DNA of 13,667 bases from Methylophaga sp. (GTDB taxonomy: Bacteria; Pseudomonadota; Gammaproteobacteria; Nitrosococcales; Methylophagaceae): contig JABURN010000154.1 of assembly GCA_014762585.1 (NCBI GenBank), positions 1 through 13,667 on the forward strand, read 5' to 3'. Numbering within the stretch: the first letter of the stretch is position 1; the number at the start of each line of letters is the position of its first letter. A model generated the notes under the pieces. It saw only the letters and a program-made list of their open reading frames with translations, was not told the DNA's origin and ran no database searches. This document shows, piece after piece, positions 1 through 7,760 of the stretch. A program made the translations under genes and the position numbers.

Positions 1-382
1 CGGTAATGCCTTGTTCCAATAAGGCCATAGACGGGCTTGTATCGGCGACACCGGGCAGCAAAGGCACACAGGTTGATAATGCTGCATCAATCAGCTTCTC
101 GGTTGTCCCCGGGCTGACGATAAACTCTGCACCGGCATCAATCGCCGCATTCAGGGTTTCGACATTGATGATGGTACCGGCACCCACAATCGCATCTGGA
201 ACTTCCGCTTTGATACGACGAATGGATTCCAGCGCTGCATCGGTACGCAGCGTGATTTCCAGTACTTTCAGACCGCCTTTGACCAGTGCTTTTGCCAGTG
301 GCACGGCATGGTCGGCGTTGTTAATCACCATCACCGGCACAACCGGTGAGACTTTCATAATTTCATGAATAGTTTTCGACAT
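1..382 (-). CDS. eda: KDPG aldolase (2-keto-3-deoxy-6-phosphogluconate aldolase), C-terminus off window
   Basis: The gene starts at an ATG (bases 380-382) and stays open to base 1, giving about 127 residues of a protein normally near 210. Family knowledge: a cytosolic class I aldolase that cleaves KDPG into pyruvate and glyceraldehyde-3-phosphate, the last step of the Entner-Doudoroff pathway. Visible motifs are PVVPVMVI near residues 13-20, VLEITLRTD with the catalytic acid/base Glu at 42 (E. coli Glu45), and IVGAGTIIN near 65-73. SPGTTE and LLPGVADT follow. The Schiff-base lysine lies beyond the edge, so an intact active site cannot be confirmed. It sits 28 bp downstream of edd on the same strand and the two are surely co-transcribed. 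Its ribosome-binding site is weak (GGAAA about 10 nt upstream), so translation may lean on edd. No other family is plausible. Confidence 0.95.
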   Translation of the reverse strand, partial: MSKTIHEIMKVSPVVPVMVINNADHAVPLAKALVKGGLKVLEITLRTDAALESIRRIKAEVPDAIVGAGTIINVETLNAAIDAGAEFIVSPGTTEKLIDAALSTCVPLLPGVADTSPSMALLEQGIT

Positions 383-410
383 GGATAAAACGTTTCCAGA
401 TTATTGTTGA

Positions 411-2234
411 TTATTCGACATTGAACATGTTGATGGCGCCAGTCTCAGATGTAGACACACCCTGACGGAAGCTGTCGAACAATTCACGGCCCATGCCGTA
501 ATGATGTTCGGTGTTTGCCATCACACAGGCCATACGTGAGTTCAGTTCTTCTTCATCAACCAGAACGTTGAGTTCGCCTTTCTGTGTATCGAGGCGAATC
601 ATGTCACCATCACGGACCTTGGTCATCAGGTTACCATCAGCACATTCCGGCCACAGGTGAATCGCAGACGGAATCTTACCGGAGGCACCAGACATACGAC
701 CGTCAGTGACCAGGGCGACTTTATAGCCTTTGTCCTGCAGCACGCCCAGTGGTGGCGTCAGTTTATGCAGTTCCGGCATACCATTGGCTTTCGGCCCCTG
801 GAAACGCAGAACAACAATCACGTCTTTATTCATTTCACCGCGTTTGAAGGCTTCGACTACGTGATCCTGGTTATCAAACACCATCGCAGGTGCTTCAACA
901 ACCTGATGCTCTGGCGCAACCGCCGAAATCTTAGACATGCCACGACCCAGATTACCTTTAATCAGGTGCAGACCACCGCCTGTGGCAAATGGCTCTGAGA
1001 CACTGCTGACAACTTCTGGATCCAGTGATTTTTTCGGTCCTTCCTGCCAGCTCAGTGTGCCATCTTTCAGCGTCGGCTCCTGGGTGTATTGCTCCATACC
1101 TTTATCATCACCCACAGTGAGGATGTCGGTATGCATCAAGCCATTAGCGGACAGCTCAGCAATCAAAACGCCCATACCCCCGGCTGCCTGGAAGTGATTC
1201 ACATCGGCGGTGCCATTAGGATAAATGCGTGTCAGCAGTGGAATAACACTGGAGAGACGGTCAAAGTCATCCCAGTTAATGATAATGCCAGCGGCACGTG
1301 CAATTGCGACCAGGTGCATGGTGTGGTTAGTTGAACCACCGGTGGCCAGCAGACCGACCAAGGCATTGAGAATGGCTTTCTCATTGATCATATGACCAAT
1401 CGGACGGAAGTCATCACCCAGTGAAGTAAATTTCAGAACCTGTTCTGCTGCACGTTTGGTCAAAGCATCACGCAATGGCGTGTTGGGGTTAATGAAAGAA
1501 CTGCCCGGCAGGTGCAGGCCCATCATTTCCACCATCATCTGGTTACTGTTAGCTGTGCCGTAGAAAGTACAGGTACCCGGGCTGTGATAAGACTCGGACT
1601 CGGCACGGAGCAGTTCGTCACGCCCCACTTTACCCTCTGCATAGAGCTGACGGATACGGACTTTTTCCTTGTTTGGCATACCGCTGGGCATTGGACCGGC
1701 TGGTACAAAAATCGCAGGCAGGTGACCGAAACTCAGGGCGCCAATCAGAAGGCCCGGTACGATTTTGTCACAGACACCAAGATAGAGTGCGGCGTCGAAC
1801 ATGTTGTGGCTGAGACCGACCGCGGTCGCCATTGCAATAACGTCACGGCTGAACAGGGACAGTTCCATACCTGGCTGACCCTGTGTGATGCCATCACACA
1901 TAGCAGGAACACCGCCTGCAAACTGAGCAACACCGCCAGCTTCGTGGGCAGCTTCTTTAATCAGAGCCGGAAAATCCTTGAATGGCTCGTGAGCAGACAA
2001 CATGTCGTTATAAGAAGAGATAATGGCGATATTGGCTTTCTGATCACCCGCCAAATCAGCTTTATCAGTCATTGAGCAGGCTGCAAATCCGTGAGCCAGG
2101 TTACCGCATCCTAATACCGCACGATGAGGCCCTTTACCAACTGCTTCATCGATTCGCGCCAGATAAACCGAACGCGTTTTCTTACTTCTTTCGATTACGT
2201 CATTAGTGACGCTTTCTAATACTGGATGAACCAT
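411..2234 (-). CDS. edd: 6-phosphogluconate dehydratase
   Basis: Encodes 607 residues, close to E. coli Edd (603). Family knowledge: a cytosolic [4Fe-4S] dehydratase that turns 6-phosphogluconate into KDPG, the first committed Entner-Doudoroff step. Both IlvD/Edd family signatures are present: VCDKIVPG near residues 154-161, whose Cys155 is a likely cluster ligand, and [12 protein letters not shown] at 509-520. Another conserved cysteine lies in [13 protein letters not shown] (Cys222). The long [20 protein letters not shown] region and overall length favour Edd over IlvD. The ATG is preceded by a good Shine-Dalgarno, AGAAGG, with 5-nt spacing. It is first in an edd-eda unit, with a candidate promoter and two hairpins in the leader. 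In methylotrophs this pair can serve the ribulose monophosphate cycle; here that is only a possibility. No truncation or missing key residue seen. Confidence 0.97.
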   Translation of the reverse strand: MVHPVLESVTNDVIERSKKTRSVYLARIDEAVGKGPHRAVLGCGNLAHGFAACSMTDKADLAGDQKANIAIISSYNDMLSAHEPFKDFPALIKEAAHEAGGVAQFAGGVPAMCDGITQGQPGMELSLFSRDVIAMATAVGLSHNMFDAALYLGVCDKIVPGLLIGALSFGHLPAIFVPAGPMPSGMPNKEKVRIRQLYAEGKVGRDELLRAESESYHSPGTCTFYGTANSNQMMVEMMGLHLPGSSFINPNTPLRDALTKRAAEQVLKFTSLGDDFRPIGHMINEKAILNALVGLLATGGSTNHTMHLVAIARAAGIIINWDDFDRLSSVIPLLTRIYPNGTADVNHFQAAGGMGVLIAELSANGLMHTDILTVGDDKGMEQYTQEPTLKDGTLSWQEGPKKSLDPEVVSSVSEPFATGGGLHLIKGNLGRGMSKISAVAPEHQVVEAPAMVFDNQDHVVEAFKRGEMNKDVIVVLRFQGPKANGMPELHKLTPPLGVLQDKGYKVALVTDGRMSGASGKIPSAIHLWPECADGNLMTKVRDGDMIRLDTQKGELNVLVDEEELNSRMACVMANTEHHYGMGRELFDSFRQGVSTSETGAINMFNVE

Positions 2235-2255
2235 AGTTTCCTTCTCTCTTTAATG

Positions 2256-2278
2256 CTTTGCCTGTTGAATTTGCAAAG
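2256..2278 (-). promoter_or_regulatory. Predicted stem-loop in the edd leader (proximal)
   Basis: CTTTGC (2256-2261) and GCAAAG (2273-2278) form a perfect 6-bp stem with an 11-nt loop. It ends about 10 nt upstream of the edd Shine-Dalgarno (2240-2245), so folding could influence ribosome access. The structure is read from the sequence; its function is inference. Confidence 0.4.
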
Positions 2279-2284
2279 GATTGC

Positions 2285-2302
2285 CGGGCCCGGAATGGCC
2301 CG
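2285..2302 (-). promoter_or_regulatory. Predicted GC-only stem-loop in the edd leader (distal)
   Basis: CGGGCC (2285-2290) and GGCCCG (2297-2302) form a 6-bp stem made only of G and C with a 6-nt loop. The overlapping palindrome CCGGGCCCGG (2284-2293) offers an alternative pairing. No U-tract follows on the edd strand, so it is not an intrinsic terminator. It may be an mRNA-stabilising or regulatory leader hairpin. Confidence 0.4.
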
Positions 2303-2316
2303 AAGATATCGTGTCA

Positions 2317-2344
2317 AGACCGACCATTATACCTTGAAAGGTCT
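2317..2344 (-). promoter_or_regulatory. Candidate edd-eda promoter (-10 TATAAT) with flanking inverted repeats
   Basis: On the minus strand, bases 2331-2326 read TATAAT, a consensus sigma70 -10 box, and would put the start of transcription near 2319 with a leader of about 85 nt. No good -35 hexamer is found 15-18 bp upstream, which suggests activator dependence or a weak promoter. Two inverted repeats overlap it: ACCTT-GA-AAGGT (2331-2342) abuts the -10 box, and AGACC (2317-2321) pairs with GGTCT (2340-2344). Such placement suits an operator, but no regulator can be named. Confidence 0.45.
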
Positions 2345-2620
2345 ATTTTGGCATATCACGATTTCGTTTTATTAAGCTGTTGAGGTCTTGTAAAGCTATA
2401 ACTGGCGCCGCATTGACGGCAAATACACATGAAGCTTTTTTTAATATTCTACCAGTTTGGCGTGCGCTGAAATACAGCAGTCGGTTTGATAGATTAATCC
2501 ATAACTTAGCTGCAGATCCTAAACCTGCAAGTCGGGACAAACAAGCCAACTTATCATCCCCAGTAAGGGCCCATTGAGGTATGATCGCAGGTTTATTTGC
2601 CAGCAGGAAATACCTTCATC
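2345..2620. other. Non-coding divergent region between edd and trmB
   Basis: Apart from the edd promoter area, this stretch of about 275 bp holds only short overlapping open frames on both strands, with no recognisable protein motif and no convincing ribosome-binding site. It must contain the trmB promoter. TATGAT at 2580-2585 is a possible -10 box, but it lacks a convincing -35. An AT-rich patch (2431-2450) includes a run of T without a preceding GC-rich stem, so it is not a terminator. Nothing else is supported here. Confidence 0.5.
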
Positions 2621-3307
2621 ATGTCTGAATCCAGAGTCATGCGCCCCATCAGAAGCTTTGTCCGCCGTGAAGGCCGACTGACACCGGGCCAGCAAAAAGC
2701 CCTCGATGAACTCTGGCCTGCTTTTGGCATTGATGACAGCCAAGAGCCTATCAACCTTGAAACGCTGTTCGGTCGAGATGCACCGGTCGTGCTGGAAATC
2801 GGTTTTGGTAACGGCGCTTCACTGGCGGAAATGGCTCAGAATCAACCTGATCAAAACTTTATCGGGATTGAAGTCCATCGCCCCGGTGTCGGCCAGTTAC
2901 TCAACTCAATTCAAACCATGGAACTGAAAAATGTTCGCGTCGCCTGTACCGACGCGGTGGAATTACTAAAAAACCGCATCCCGGATAAAAGCCTGGACCG
3001 GGTTCAGATATATTTTCCTGACCCCTGGCATAAAAAACGTCACCACAAACGCCGCATCATTCAACCGGCTTTCGTGATGATGCTGACTGACAAGCTCAAA
3101 CACGGCGGACACCTCCACCTGGCGACTGACTGGCAGGACTACGCGGAACAGATGCTGGTTGATGTTTCTGCTAATCAACGCTTCGTTAACTGTGGCAACA
3201 GTGACGGGTTCATCGAGCGTCCTGACTATCGGCCTGTCACCAAGTTTGAACAGCGTGGGCATCGCCTCGGTCACGGTGTATGGGACTTGTTATTTAAACG
3301 GGTTTGA
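2621..3307 (+). CDS. trmB: tRNA (guanine-N7-)-methyltransferase
   Basis: Encodes 228 residues from the ATG at 2621; AGGAAA lies 10 nt upstream. An in-frame TTG at 2597 would add eight residues but has poorer support, and the family conservation begins at RPIRSFVRR (residues 8-16). Family knowledge: a cytosolic SAM-dependent enzyme making m7G46 in the tRNA variable loop. Visible motifs are the SAM-binding EIGFGNG (59-65), acidic Glu84 in GIEVH, Asp111, and the tRNA-binding and catalytic stretch FPDPWHKKRHHKRR (132-145). These are followed by ATDW (168-171) and the C-terminal block TKFEQRGHRLGHGVWDL (207-223), all typical of bacterial TrmB. It is divergent from edd. The following fadL pair is separated by 85 bp with an inverted repeat, so it is probably its own transcription unit. 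Confidence 0.97.
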   Translation: MSESRVMRPIRSFVRREGRLTPGQQKALDELWPAFGIDDSQEPINLETLFGRDAPVVLEIGFGNGASLAEMAQNQPDQNFIGIEVHRPGVGQLLNSIQTMELKNVRVACTDAVELLKNRIPDKSLDRVQIYFPDPWHKKRHHKRRIIQPAFVMMLTDKLKHGGHLHLATDWQDYAEQMLVDVSANQRFVNCGNSDGFIERPDYRPVTKFEQRGHRLGHGVWDLLFKRV

Positions 3308-3323
3308 TGAGTTTATTGATAAA

Positions 3324-3385
3324 CACTTGCGTCATTTGATCGCTTAATATAGTTTAGACCATTAGTTAAGAACATGACGCAAGTG
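3324..3385. repeat. Perfect 12-bp inverted repeat upstream of fadL
   Basis: CACTTGCGTCAT (3324-3335) and ATGACGCAAGTG (3374-3385) are exact reverse complements separated by 38 bp. Inside the loop a smaller pair CTTAA (3343-3347)/TTAAG (3366-3370) is nested, together with an AT-rich TAATATAGT that could serve as a -10 box (no good -35). The right arm ends 7 nt before the fadL ATG and covers the AAGTG that is the only Shine-Dalgarno-like sequence. It could be a two-site operator or an mRNA structure hiding the ribosome-binding site. It lacks a U-tract, so it is not a standard terminator. Confidence 0.6.
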
Positions 3386-3392
3386 GTTGACT

Positions 3393-4646
3393 ATGAACTC
3401 GAAACTAAAAAATATTTTAGCACTCATATTAATAGGCAGCCTGCCACAGGCAGTATCGGCAGCCGGTTTTGCCATTAAAGAACAGAGCGTGACCAGTCTC
3501 GGGCGCGCATTCGCCGGTAGTGCTGCCGTCGCTGAAGATGCCAGCACCATATTTTTCAATCCTGCCGGCCTCACCTATCTTGAACGCGGTGAACTGGATC
3601 TGGGTTTGAACTACATCAAGCCACAATCCGAGTTTCGAAATGATGGCTCGAACATCAATAACGCCATCCCCCTTACCGGTGGTAACGGTGGCGACGCCGG
3701 CAGTGAGGCCTTTGTGCCCAATTTTTTCCTCAGCCACCCAGTCAATGACAAAGTCACTCTCGGACTTGGTGTGACCGCTCCCTTCGGTCTGGTTACCGAA
3801 TACCGCGATGACTGGGTGGGCAAATATCTGGCCGTCAAATCCGAAATGCTCACTGTCAATTTCAACCCCACTATCGCCATCAAAGCGAGCGAAAAATTGT
3901 CACTAGGTTTTGGCGTCAGTGCCCAGTACATTGATGTCAAGCTGAGTAAAATGGTCGATCTGGGTGGCGATCCTAATGTGGCGGATGCTCGTGCCAAGTT
4001 AAAAGGTGATGACTGGGGTTATGGCATCAATATGGGCTTGCTTTATCAGGCTACTGAGCAGACCCGAATCGGCCTGGCCTATCGCTCAAAAATTTCCAAT
4101 ACCCTGGAGGGAGATGGAACCCTGAAAACAAATACTGGCACTACGCTGGCTGATGAGAAAATTACAGCAGGTCTGGATTTACCCGAAACAATTTCTCTGG
4201 CTATCCATCACGACATTAACGATCAGTGGGCTGTGATGGCTGACGCAACCTGGACGCGTTGGAGCCGGTTTGAAGAGTTGCTGATTGAATCAGATGGCAT
4301 TCTGGCGACTCAAAAGCCGGAAGACTGGGAAAACAGTATGCGTTACGGCATCGGACTAAGTTACCAACATAACGATAAATGGCAATTCCGCACCGGTATT
4401 GCCTATGACGAAACGCCTATTCCCAACAGTCAACGCAGAACAGCCCGTATCCCGGGCACTGATCGCAAATGGGTCGCATTCGGTGCCAGTTATCACTACT
4501 CTGATAACATTGTGATTGATGCAGCCTACGCTCATTTATTCATGGATGATCCACGCATTGATGAATCCGAGGGAGTCTACAACCTGCGTGGCGACTATGA
4601 TGCCAGTGTCGATATTGTAGGGCTGCAGCTTCGTTGGCTAATGTAG
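3393..4646 (+). CDS. fadL: FadL/TodX-family outer-membrane transport protein
   Basis: Encodes 417 residues from the ATG at 3393; an in-frame TTG two codons earlier is a less likely start. A signal peptide is clear: basic N-terminus (MNSKLKN), hydrophobic core ILALILIGSL, and a signal peptidase I site QAVSA|AGF after residue 23. The mature N-terminus AGFAIKEQSVTSLGRAFAG and the NPAG motif (56-59) mark the OMPP1/FadL/TodX family, a 14-strand beta-barrel with an N-terminal hatch that passes hydrophobic substrates through the outer membrane. The rest alternates polar and aromatic residues as in beta-strands. The final residues LQLRWLM lack the usual terminal Phe. Length is slightly shorter than E. 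coli FadL (446). Substrate cannot be told from sequence; the acyl-CoA ligase starting 9 bp after the stop points to long-chain fatty acids or similar compounds. Confidence 0.9.
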   Translation: MNSKLKNILALILIGSLPQAVSAAGFAIKEQSVTSLGRAFAGSAAVAEDASTIFFNPAGLTYLERGELDLGLNYIKPQSEFRNDGSNINNAIPLTGGNGGDAGSEAFVPNFFLSHPVNDKVTLGLGVTAPFGLVTEYRDDWVGKYLAVKSEMLTVNFNPTIAIKASEKLSLGFGVSAQYIDVKLSKMVDLGGDPNVADARAKLKGDDWGYGINMGLLYQATEQTRIGLAYRSKISNTLEGDGTLKTNTGTTLADEKITAGLDLPETISLAIHHDINDQWAVMADATWTRWSRFEELLIESDGILATQKPEDWENSMRYGIGLSYQHNDKWQFRTGIAYDETPIPNSQRRTARIPGTDRKWVAFGASYHYSDNIVIDAAYAHLFMDDPRIDESEGVYNLRGDYDASVDIVGLQLRWLM

Positions 4647-4655
4647 GCCGGACTA

Positions 4656-6458
4656 ATGGCTAAAGCAGAGACAGATTACATCTCGGCAGAACAGGCCGGC
4701 ACGCTTTACGGCTTGTTTCTTGAGCGGGTGGCTCGCTCCCCTGATGCCGTGGCGTATAAGAGCTACTCCGCCGAAACCAAGCACTGGAGTGATATCAGCT
4801 GGCGGGAAGTTGCAGCTGAAGTCGCTCGCTGGCAACAGGCGCTGTCTGCTGAGGATCTTGAACCCGGTGACCGGGTTGCACTTAATTTACGTAACTGCAA
4901 GGAATGGGTATTTTTTGATCAGGCTGCCATGGGACTGGGTCTTATTGTAGTACCTCTCTACCCTGATGACAGGCCCGACAATGTCGCCTATATCCTACAG
5001 GATGCCGATGTAAAATGTCTGTTTCTGCAGAACCACAATCAATGGAAACGTCTGCAGCCCTCTATCACCGAAGAGCATAGTCTGCGTCGCGTGATCATCA
5101 ACAATGATGAAAATGAGCCCGTCGATGATCTGGTTGTCTATAGTAAAGCATGGCTCAGTGACGAACCTGGTGAACTCAGGGACTGGGATACCGATCCCCA
5201 TCAGCTGGCATCCATCATTTACACTTCCGGTACTACCGGTCGACCTAAAGGCGTGATGCTCAGTCATCACAATATGCTCTCAGTCGCGGCCGGTTCACTA
5301 CAGTACTTCGATATTCTCGCTGATGACCTGTTCCTGTCATTCCTGCCCTTGTCTCATACCCTGGAACGAACCGCCGGTTACTATCTACCGATCATGGCAG
5401 GCGCCACCGTGGCTTATTCCAGAGGCATTCCACAACTGGCAGAGGATATCCAACTGGTCAAACCCACCATTCTGATTGCGGTACCGCGGATTTTTGAGCG
5501 TATTTATACCCGCCTGCAATCACAACTGGACGAAAAAGGCATGATCAGCCGCATGTTGTTCAGGGCGAATGCCAATATCGGCTGGTCTCATTTTCTATAC
5601 CGTCAGGGAAGGCGCGGCTGGCGTCCGGGTTTTGCCCTGCTACCACTACTGAATAAGCTTGTTGCGAGTAAAGTCCTGGACCGACTCGGTGGCAGGATGC
5701 GTCTGGCTGTGAGCGGCGGCGCTCCCTTACCGGATCAGGCATCCAAACTTTTTATCGGTCTGGGGCTCAATTTATTGCAGGGTTATGGTCTAACCGAGAC
5801 CAGCCCGGTGGTCAGCGTCAACGAACCCGCTAACAATTTCCCTGCCAGTGTCGGTCGTGCCATTCCCGGTGTTGCCGTCAAAATTGGTGATAACGATGAG
5901 TTGATGGTACGTGGCCCGGGCAATATGCTGGGTTACTGGAATAATCATAAGGCCACCGCACAGACTATCAACGCTGAAGGCTGGCTACATACCGGCGATC
6001 AGGCCCGAATCAGCGACAGCGGCCATATCTTTATCACCGGTCGTATCAAAGACATTCTCGTGCTCAGCAATGGTGAAAAAGTGCCACCCGCCGATATGGA
6101 AAGTGCGATTGTCTCTGACGCTTTGTTTGAGCAGGCGATGATTGTCGGTGAGGGTGAATCCTATTTGTCCGCACTGCTGGTATTAAACAGTGATAAATGG
6201 TTCAGTCTGGCCAAGCAATTAAAGCTGAATCCGATGGAAAACCAAAGCCTGGATGATAAGTCTTTGCATCAGTTTGTCATTCAACGCTTGCGTCAACTGC
6301 TGCATGACTTCCCAGCTTATGCCAAAATCCGGCGAGTCAATCTTGAGCTGGAGCCCTGGACGGTTGAGAACGGCATGATGACGCCGACCATGAAAATCAA
6401 ACGGGCTAAAGTGATTGAACATCACCAGGCTGATATCGCCCGCCTCTATCAGCAGTAA
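4656..6458 (+). CDS. AMP-forming long-chain acyl-CoA ligase (FAA1-type)
   Basis: Encodes 600 residues. Family knowledge: ANL-superfamily enzymes activate a fatty acid with ATP to an acyl-adenylate, then transfer it to CoA, at or near the inner membrane. Visible motifs are the P-loop YTSGTTGRPKG (189-199), LPLSHTLERT (230-239, typical of long-chain and FAA1-type ligases), GYGLTET (376-382), and HTGD (445-448). TGRIKD (461-466) follows, and the C-terminal TPTMKIKR carries the adenylation lysine, Lys580. No carrier domain or transmembrane segment is seen. It starts 9 bp after the fadL stop with only a weak Shine-Dalgarno, so it is likely translated from the same mRNA and may use re-initiation. 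The pair suggests coupled import and trapping of exogenous acyl chains; no beta-oxidation gene is visible here. Chain-length specificity is unknown, so no fad symbol is assigned. Confidence 0.93.
   Translation: MAKAETDYISAEQAGTLYGLFLERVARSPDAVAYKSYSAETKHWSDISWREVAAEVARWQQALSAEDLEPGDRVALNLRNCKEWVFFDQAAMGLGLIVVPLYPDDRPDNVAYILQDADVKCLFLQNHNQWKRLQPSITEEHSLRRVIINNDENEPVDDLVVYSKAWLSDEPGELRDWDTDPHQLASIIYTSGTTGRPKGVMLSHHNMLSVAAGSLQYFDILADDLFLSFLPLSHTLERTAGYYLPIMAGATVAYSRGIPQLAEDIQLVKPTILIAVPRIFERIYTRLQSQLDEKGMISRMLFRANANIGWSHFLYRQGRRGWRPGFALLPLLNKLVASKVLDRLGGRMRLAVSGGAPLPDQASKLFIGLGLNLLQGYGLTETSPVVSVNEPANNFPASVGRAIPGVAVKIGDNDELMVRGPGNMLGYWNNHKATAQTINAEGWLHTGDQARISDSGHIFITGRIKDILVLSNGEKVPPADMESAIVSDALFEQAMIVGEGESYLSALLVLNSDKWFSLAKQLKLNPMENQSLDDKSLHQFVIQRLRQLLHDFPAYAKIRRVNLELEPWTVENGMMTPTMKIKRAKVIEHHQADIARLYQQ
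6429..6453. repeat. Stem-loop at the convergent acyl-CoA ligase/folC junction
   Basis: GCTGATA (6429-6435) and TATCAGC (6447-6453) form a perfect 7-bp stem with an 11-nt loop, inside the last codons of the ligase and just past the folC stop. An A-run follows it on the plus strand, and a T-run precedes it on the minus strand, so it matches a canonical intrinsic terminator in neither direction. It is nevertheless the only structure at a junction with no other room for one. Confidence 0.4.
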
Positions 6459-6461
6459 AAA

Positions 6462-7760
6462 TTAACTTGCCCGGGATACCGGCTGCTGGCATTCCGGCAG
6501 GAACAACATCGCCGCTTCTACGGTGTGGAAAGAGCCGAAAATCAGCACTCTATCACCGGCAAGCGCCTCAGTCATGGCGGCATCATAGGCCTGTTTAACC
6601 GTCTCAAAACACTGGGTGTTTGATGCCCCGGTAATGCCTGAGATCTGGTCGCCAAGTTCACTGCCGGTCATCCCCCGCTCTCCTTCCAACCCGGCCAGGA
6701 ACCAGCCATCAATCGCAGAGTTAAGTGCTCCCGCTACGGCTTTACAGTCCTTGTCTTTAAGCATCGCCAGTACTGCATAGGTCTTGCCCTGACTTTGCGT
6801 TTCTCTGAGCACGGTGCAGAGGTTTTCAGCCCCTTGCTGATTATGCGTGACATCAAGAATACGAGTGACAGTACCCGGTATCAGCTGGAAGCGACCGGAC
6901 AGACGAATGGTTTTAAGCCCGTGATGAATGGCATCTTCCCCAATCTTGAGACCCTGCTGATTCAGTAACTGACAGACCTGGAGCACGGCGGCACTATTCT
7001 GAAGCTGGTATTTGCCGGCAAGCACCGGTAATGGCAGCTGTTCAAAGCTGACATCCGCATTACGCCAGTGCCAGTATTCCTTATGGTCCTGATAATCAAA
7101 ATCCCGACCACGCAAAAAACTGGGTGCAGACAGACTCTTAGCATAGTCAATAACTGTTGTCGGCGGTGTCGCTTCAGAACAGACAACCGGTTTATCGCTG
7201 CGGATAATGCCGGCTTTCTCGCGACCGATAAGTTCACGGTTATCACCCAGCCAGGCCATGTGATCGAGACCTATCGGGGTAATGAGTGCGACATCGGTGT
7301 CAAACAGATTAACAGCGTCTAGACGCCCCCCCATCCCCACTTCCAGCACAGCGACATCAACCTCTTCGCGGCAGAAAATATCAACAGCCGCTAAAGTCGC
7401 AAACTCAAAATAAGTCAGGGAAATATCTTTGCGAGCATCATCAATGCGCTGAAAGGCTTCGCAAATCGCGTTATCGCTAGCCGGCATATTGTTGATACAC
7501 ATGCGCTCGTTATAGCGAAGCAGATGCGGTGAGGTATAGGTTGCGGTTTTGTACCCAGCTGCCTGCAGGATGGCGGAGGTAATCGCAACAGAGGAGCCCT
7601 TGCCATTGGTACCGGCCACCGTAACGACTTTAAAAGGTAACTTGCTGCTGCCCCCCATCTGCTGCCACACGGCGCCAACGCGTTGCAGACCGGGATCGAT
7701 ATCCCTGAAGTGCAAGTGTTCCTGCCACGCCAGCCATTGCGACAAAGAAGAGAAACGCAT
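6462..7760 (-). CDS. folC: Bifunctional folylpolyglutamate/dihydrofolate synthase
   Basis: Encodes 432 residues, the usual FolC length. Family knowledge: a cytosolic Mur-ligase-like enzyme that adds glutamate to dihydropteroate and to reduced folates with ATP. Visible motifs are the P-loop AGTNGKGSS (49-57), SPHLLRYNERM (77-87), VGMGGRLDAVN (141-151), and IGLDHMAWLG (163-172). GREKAGI (179-185) carries the family's modified lysine, and FGSFHTVEAA lies near the C-terminus. The C-domain motif reads DVTHNQ (303-308) where E. coli has DVAHNP, a mild deviation. The ATG has an AGGA 5 nt upstream. It follows accD by 11 bp and is last in the minus-strand run; its stop lies 3 bp from the stop of the convergent ligase. 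In many relatives dedD, cvpA and purF follow folC; here they do not. Confidence 0.96.
   Translation of the reverse strand: MRFSSLSQWLAWQEHLHFRDIDPGLQRVGAVWQQMGGSSKLPFKVVTVAGTNGKGSSVAITSAILQAAGYKTATYTSPHLLRYNERMCINNMPASDNAICEAFQRIDDARKDISLTYFEFATLAAVDIFCREEVDVAVLEVGMGGRLDAVNLFDTDVALITPIGLDHMAWLGDNRELIGREKAGIIRSDKPVVCSEATPPTTVIDYAKSLSAPSFLRGRDFDYQDHKEYWHWRNADVSFEQLPLPVLAGKYQLQNSAAVLQVCQLLNQQGLKIGEDAIHHGLKTIRLSGRFQLIPGTVTRILDVTHNQQGAENLCTVLRETQSQGKTYAVLAMLKDKDCKAVAGALNSAIDGWFLAGLEGERGMTGSELGDQISGITGASNTQCFETVKQAYDAAMTEALAGDRVLIFGSFHTVEAAMLFLPECQQPVSRAS

Noticed and set aside
1512..2075. A 187-codon plus-strand open frame opposite edd
   Set aside because: It is entirely antisense to the conserved part of edd, with no family features and a His/Thr-rich composition typical of reverse-strand shadows.
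2431..2450. A T-run in the edd-trmB gap, considered as an intrinsic terminator
   Set aside because: No GC-rich stem precedes the T-run, and no gene ends upstream of it on that strand.
2343..2577. Two small overlapping open frames (68 codons minus, 65 codons plus) in the edd-trmB gap
   Set aside because: They overlap on opposite strands, have no clear ribosome-binding site, and match no protein family I recognise; this length is expected by chance. A degraded gene cannot be excluded without a database search.
3308..3392. A trmB intrinsic terminator
   Set aside because: The 12-bp inverted repeat has a 38-bp loop and no T-tract after the right arm, so it does not fit a terminator; it is reported as a regulatory repeat instead.
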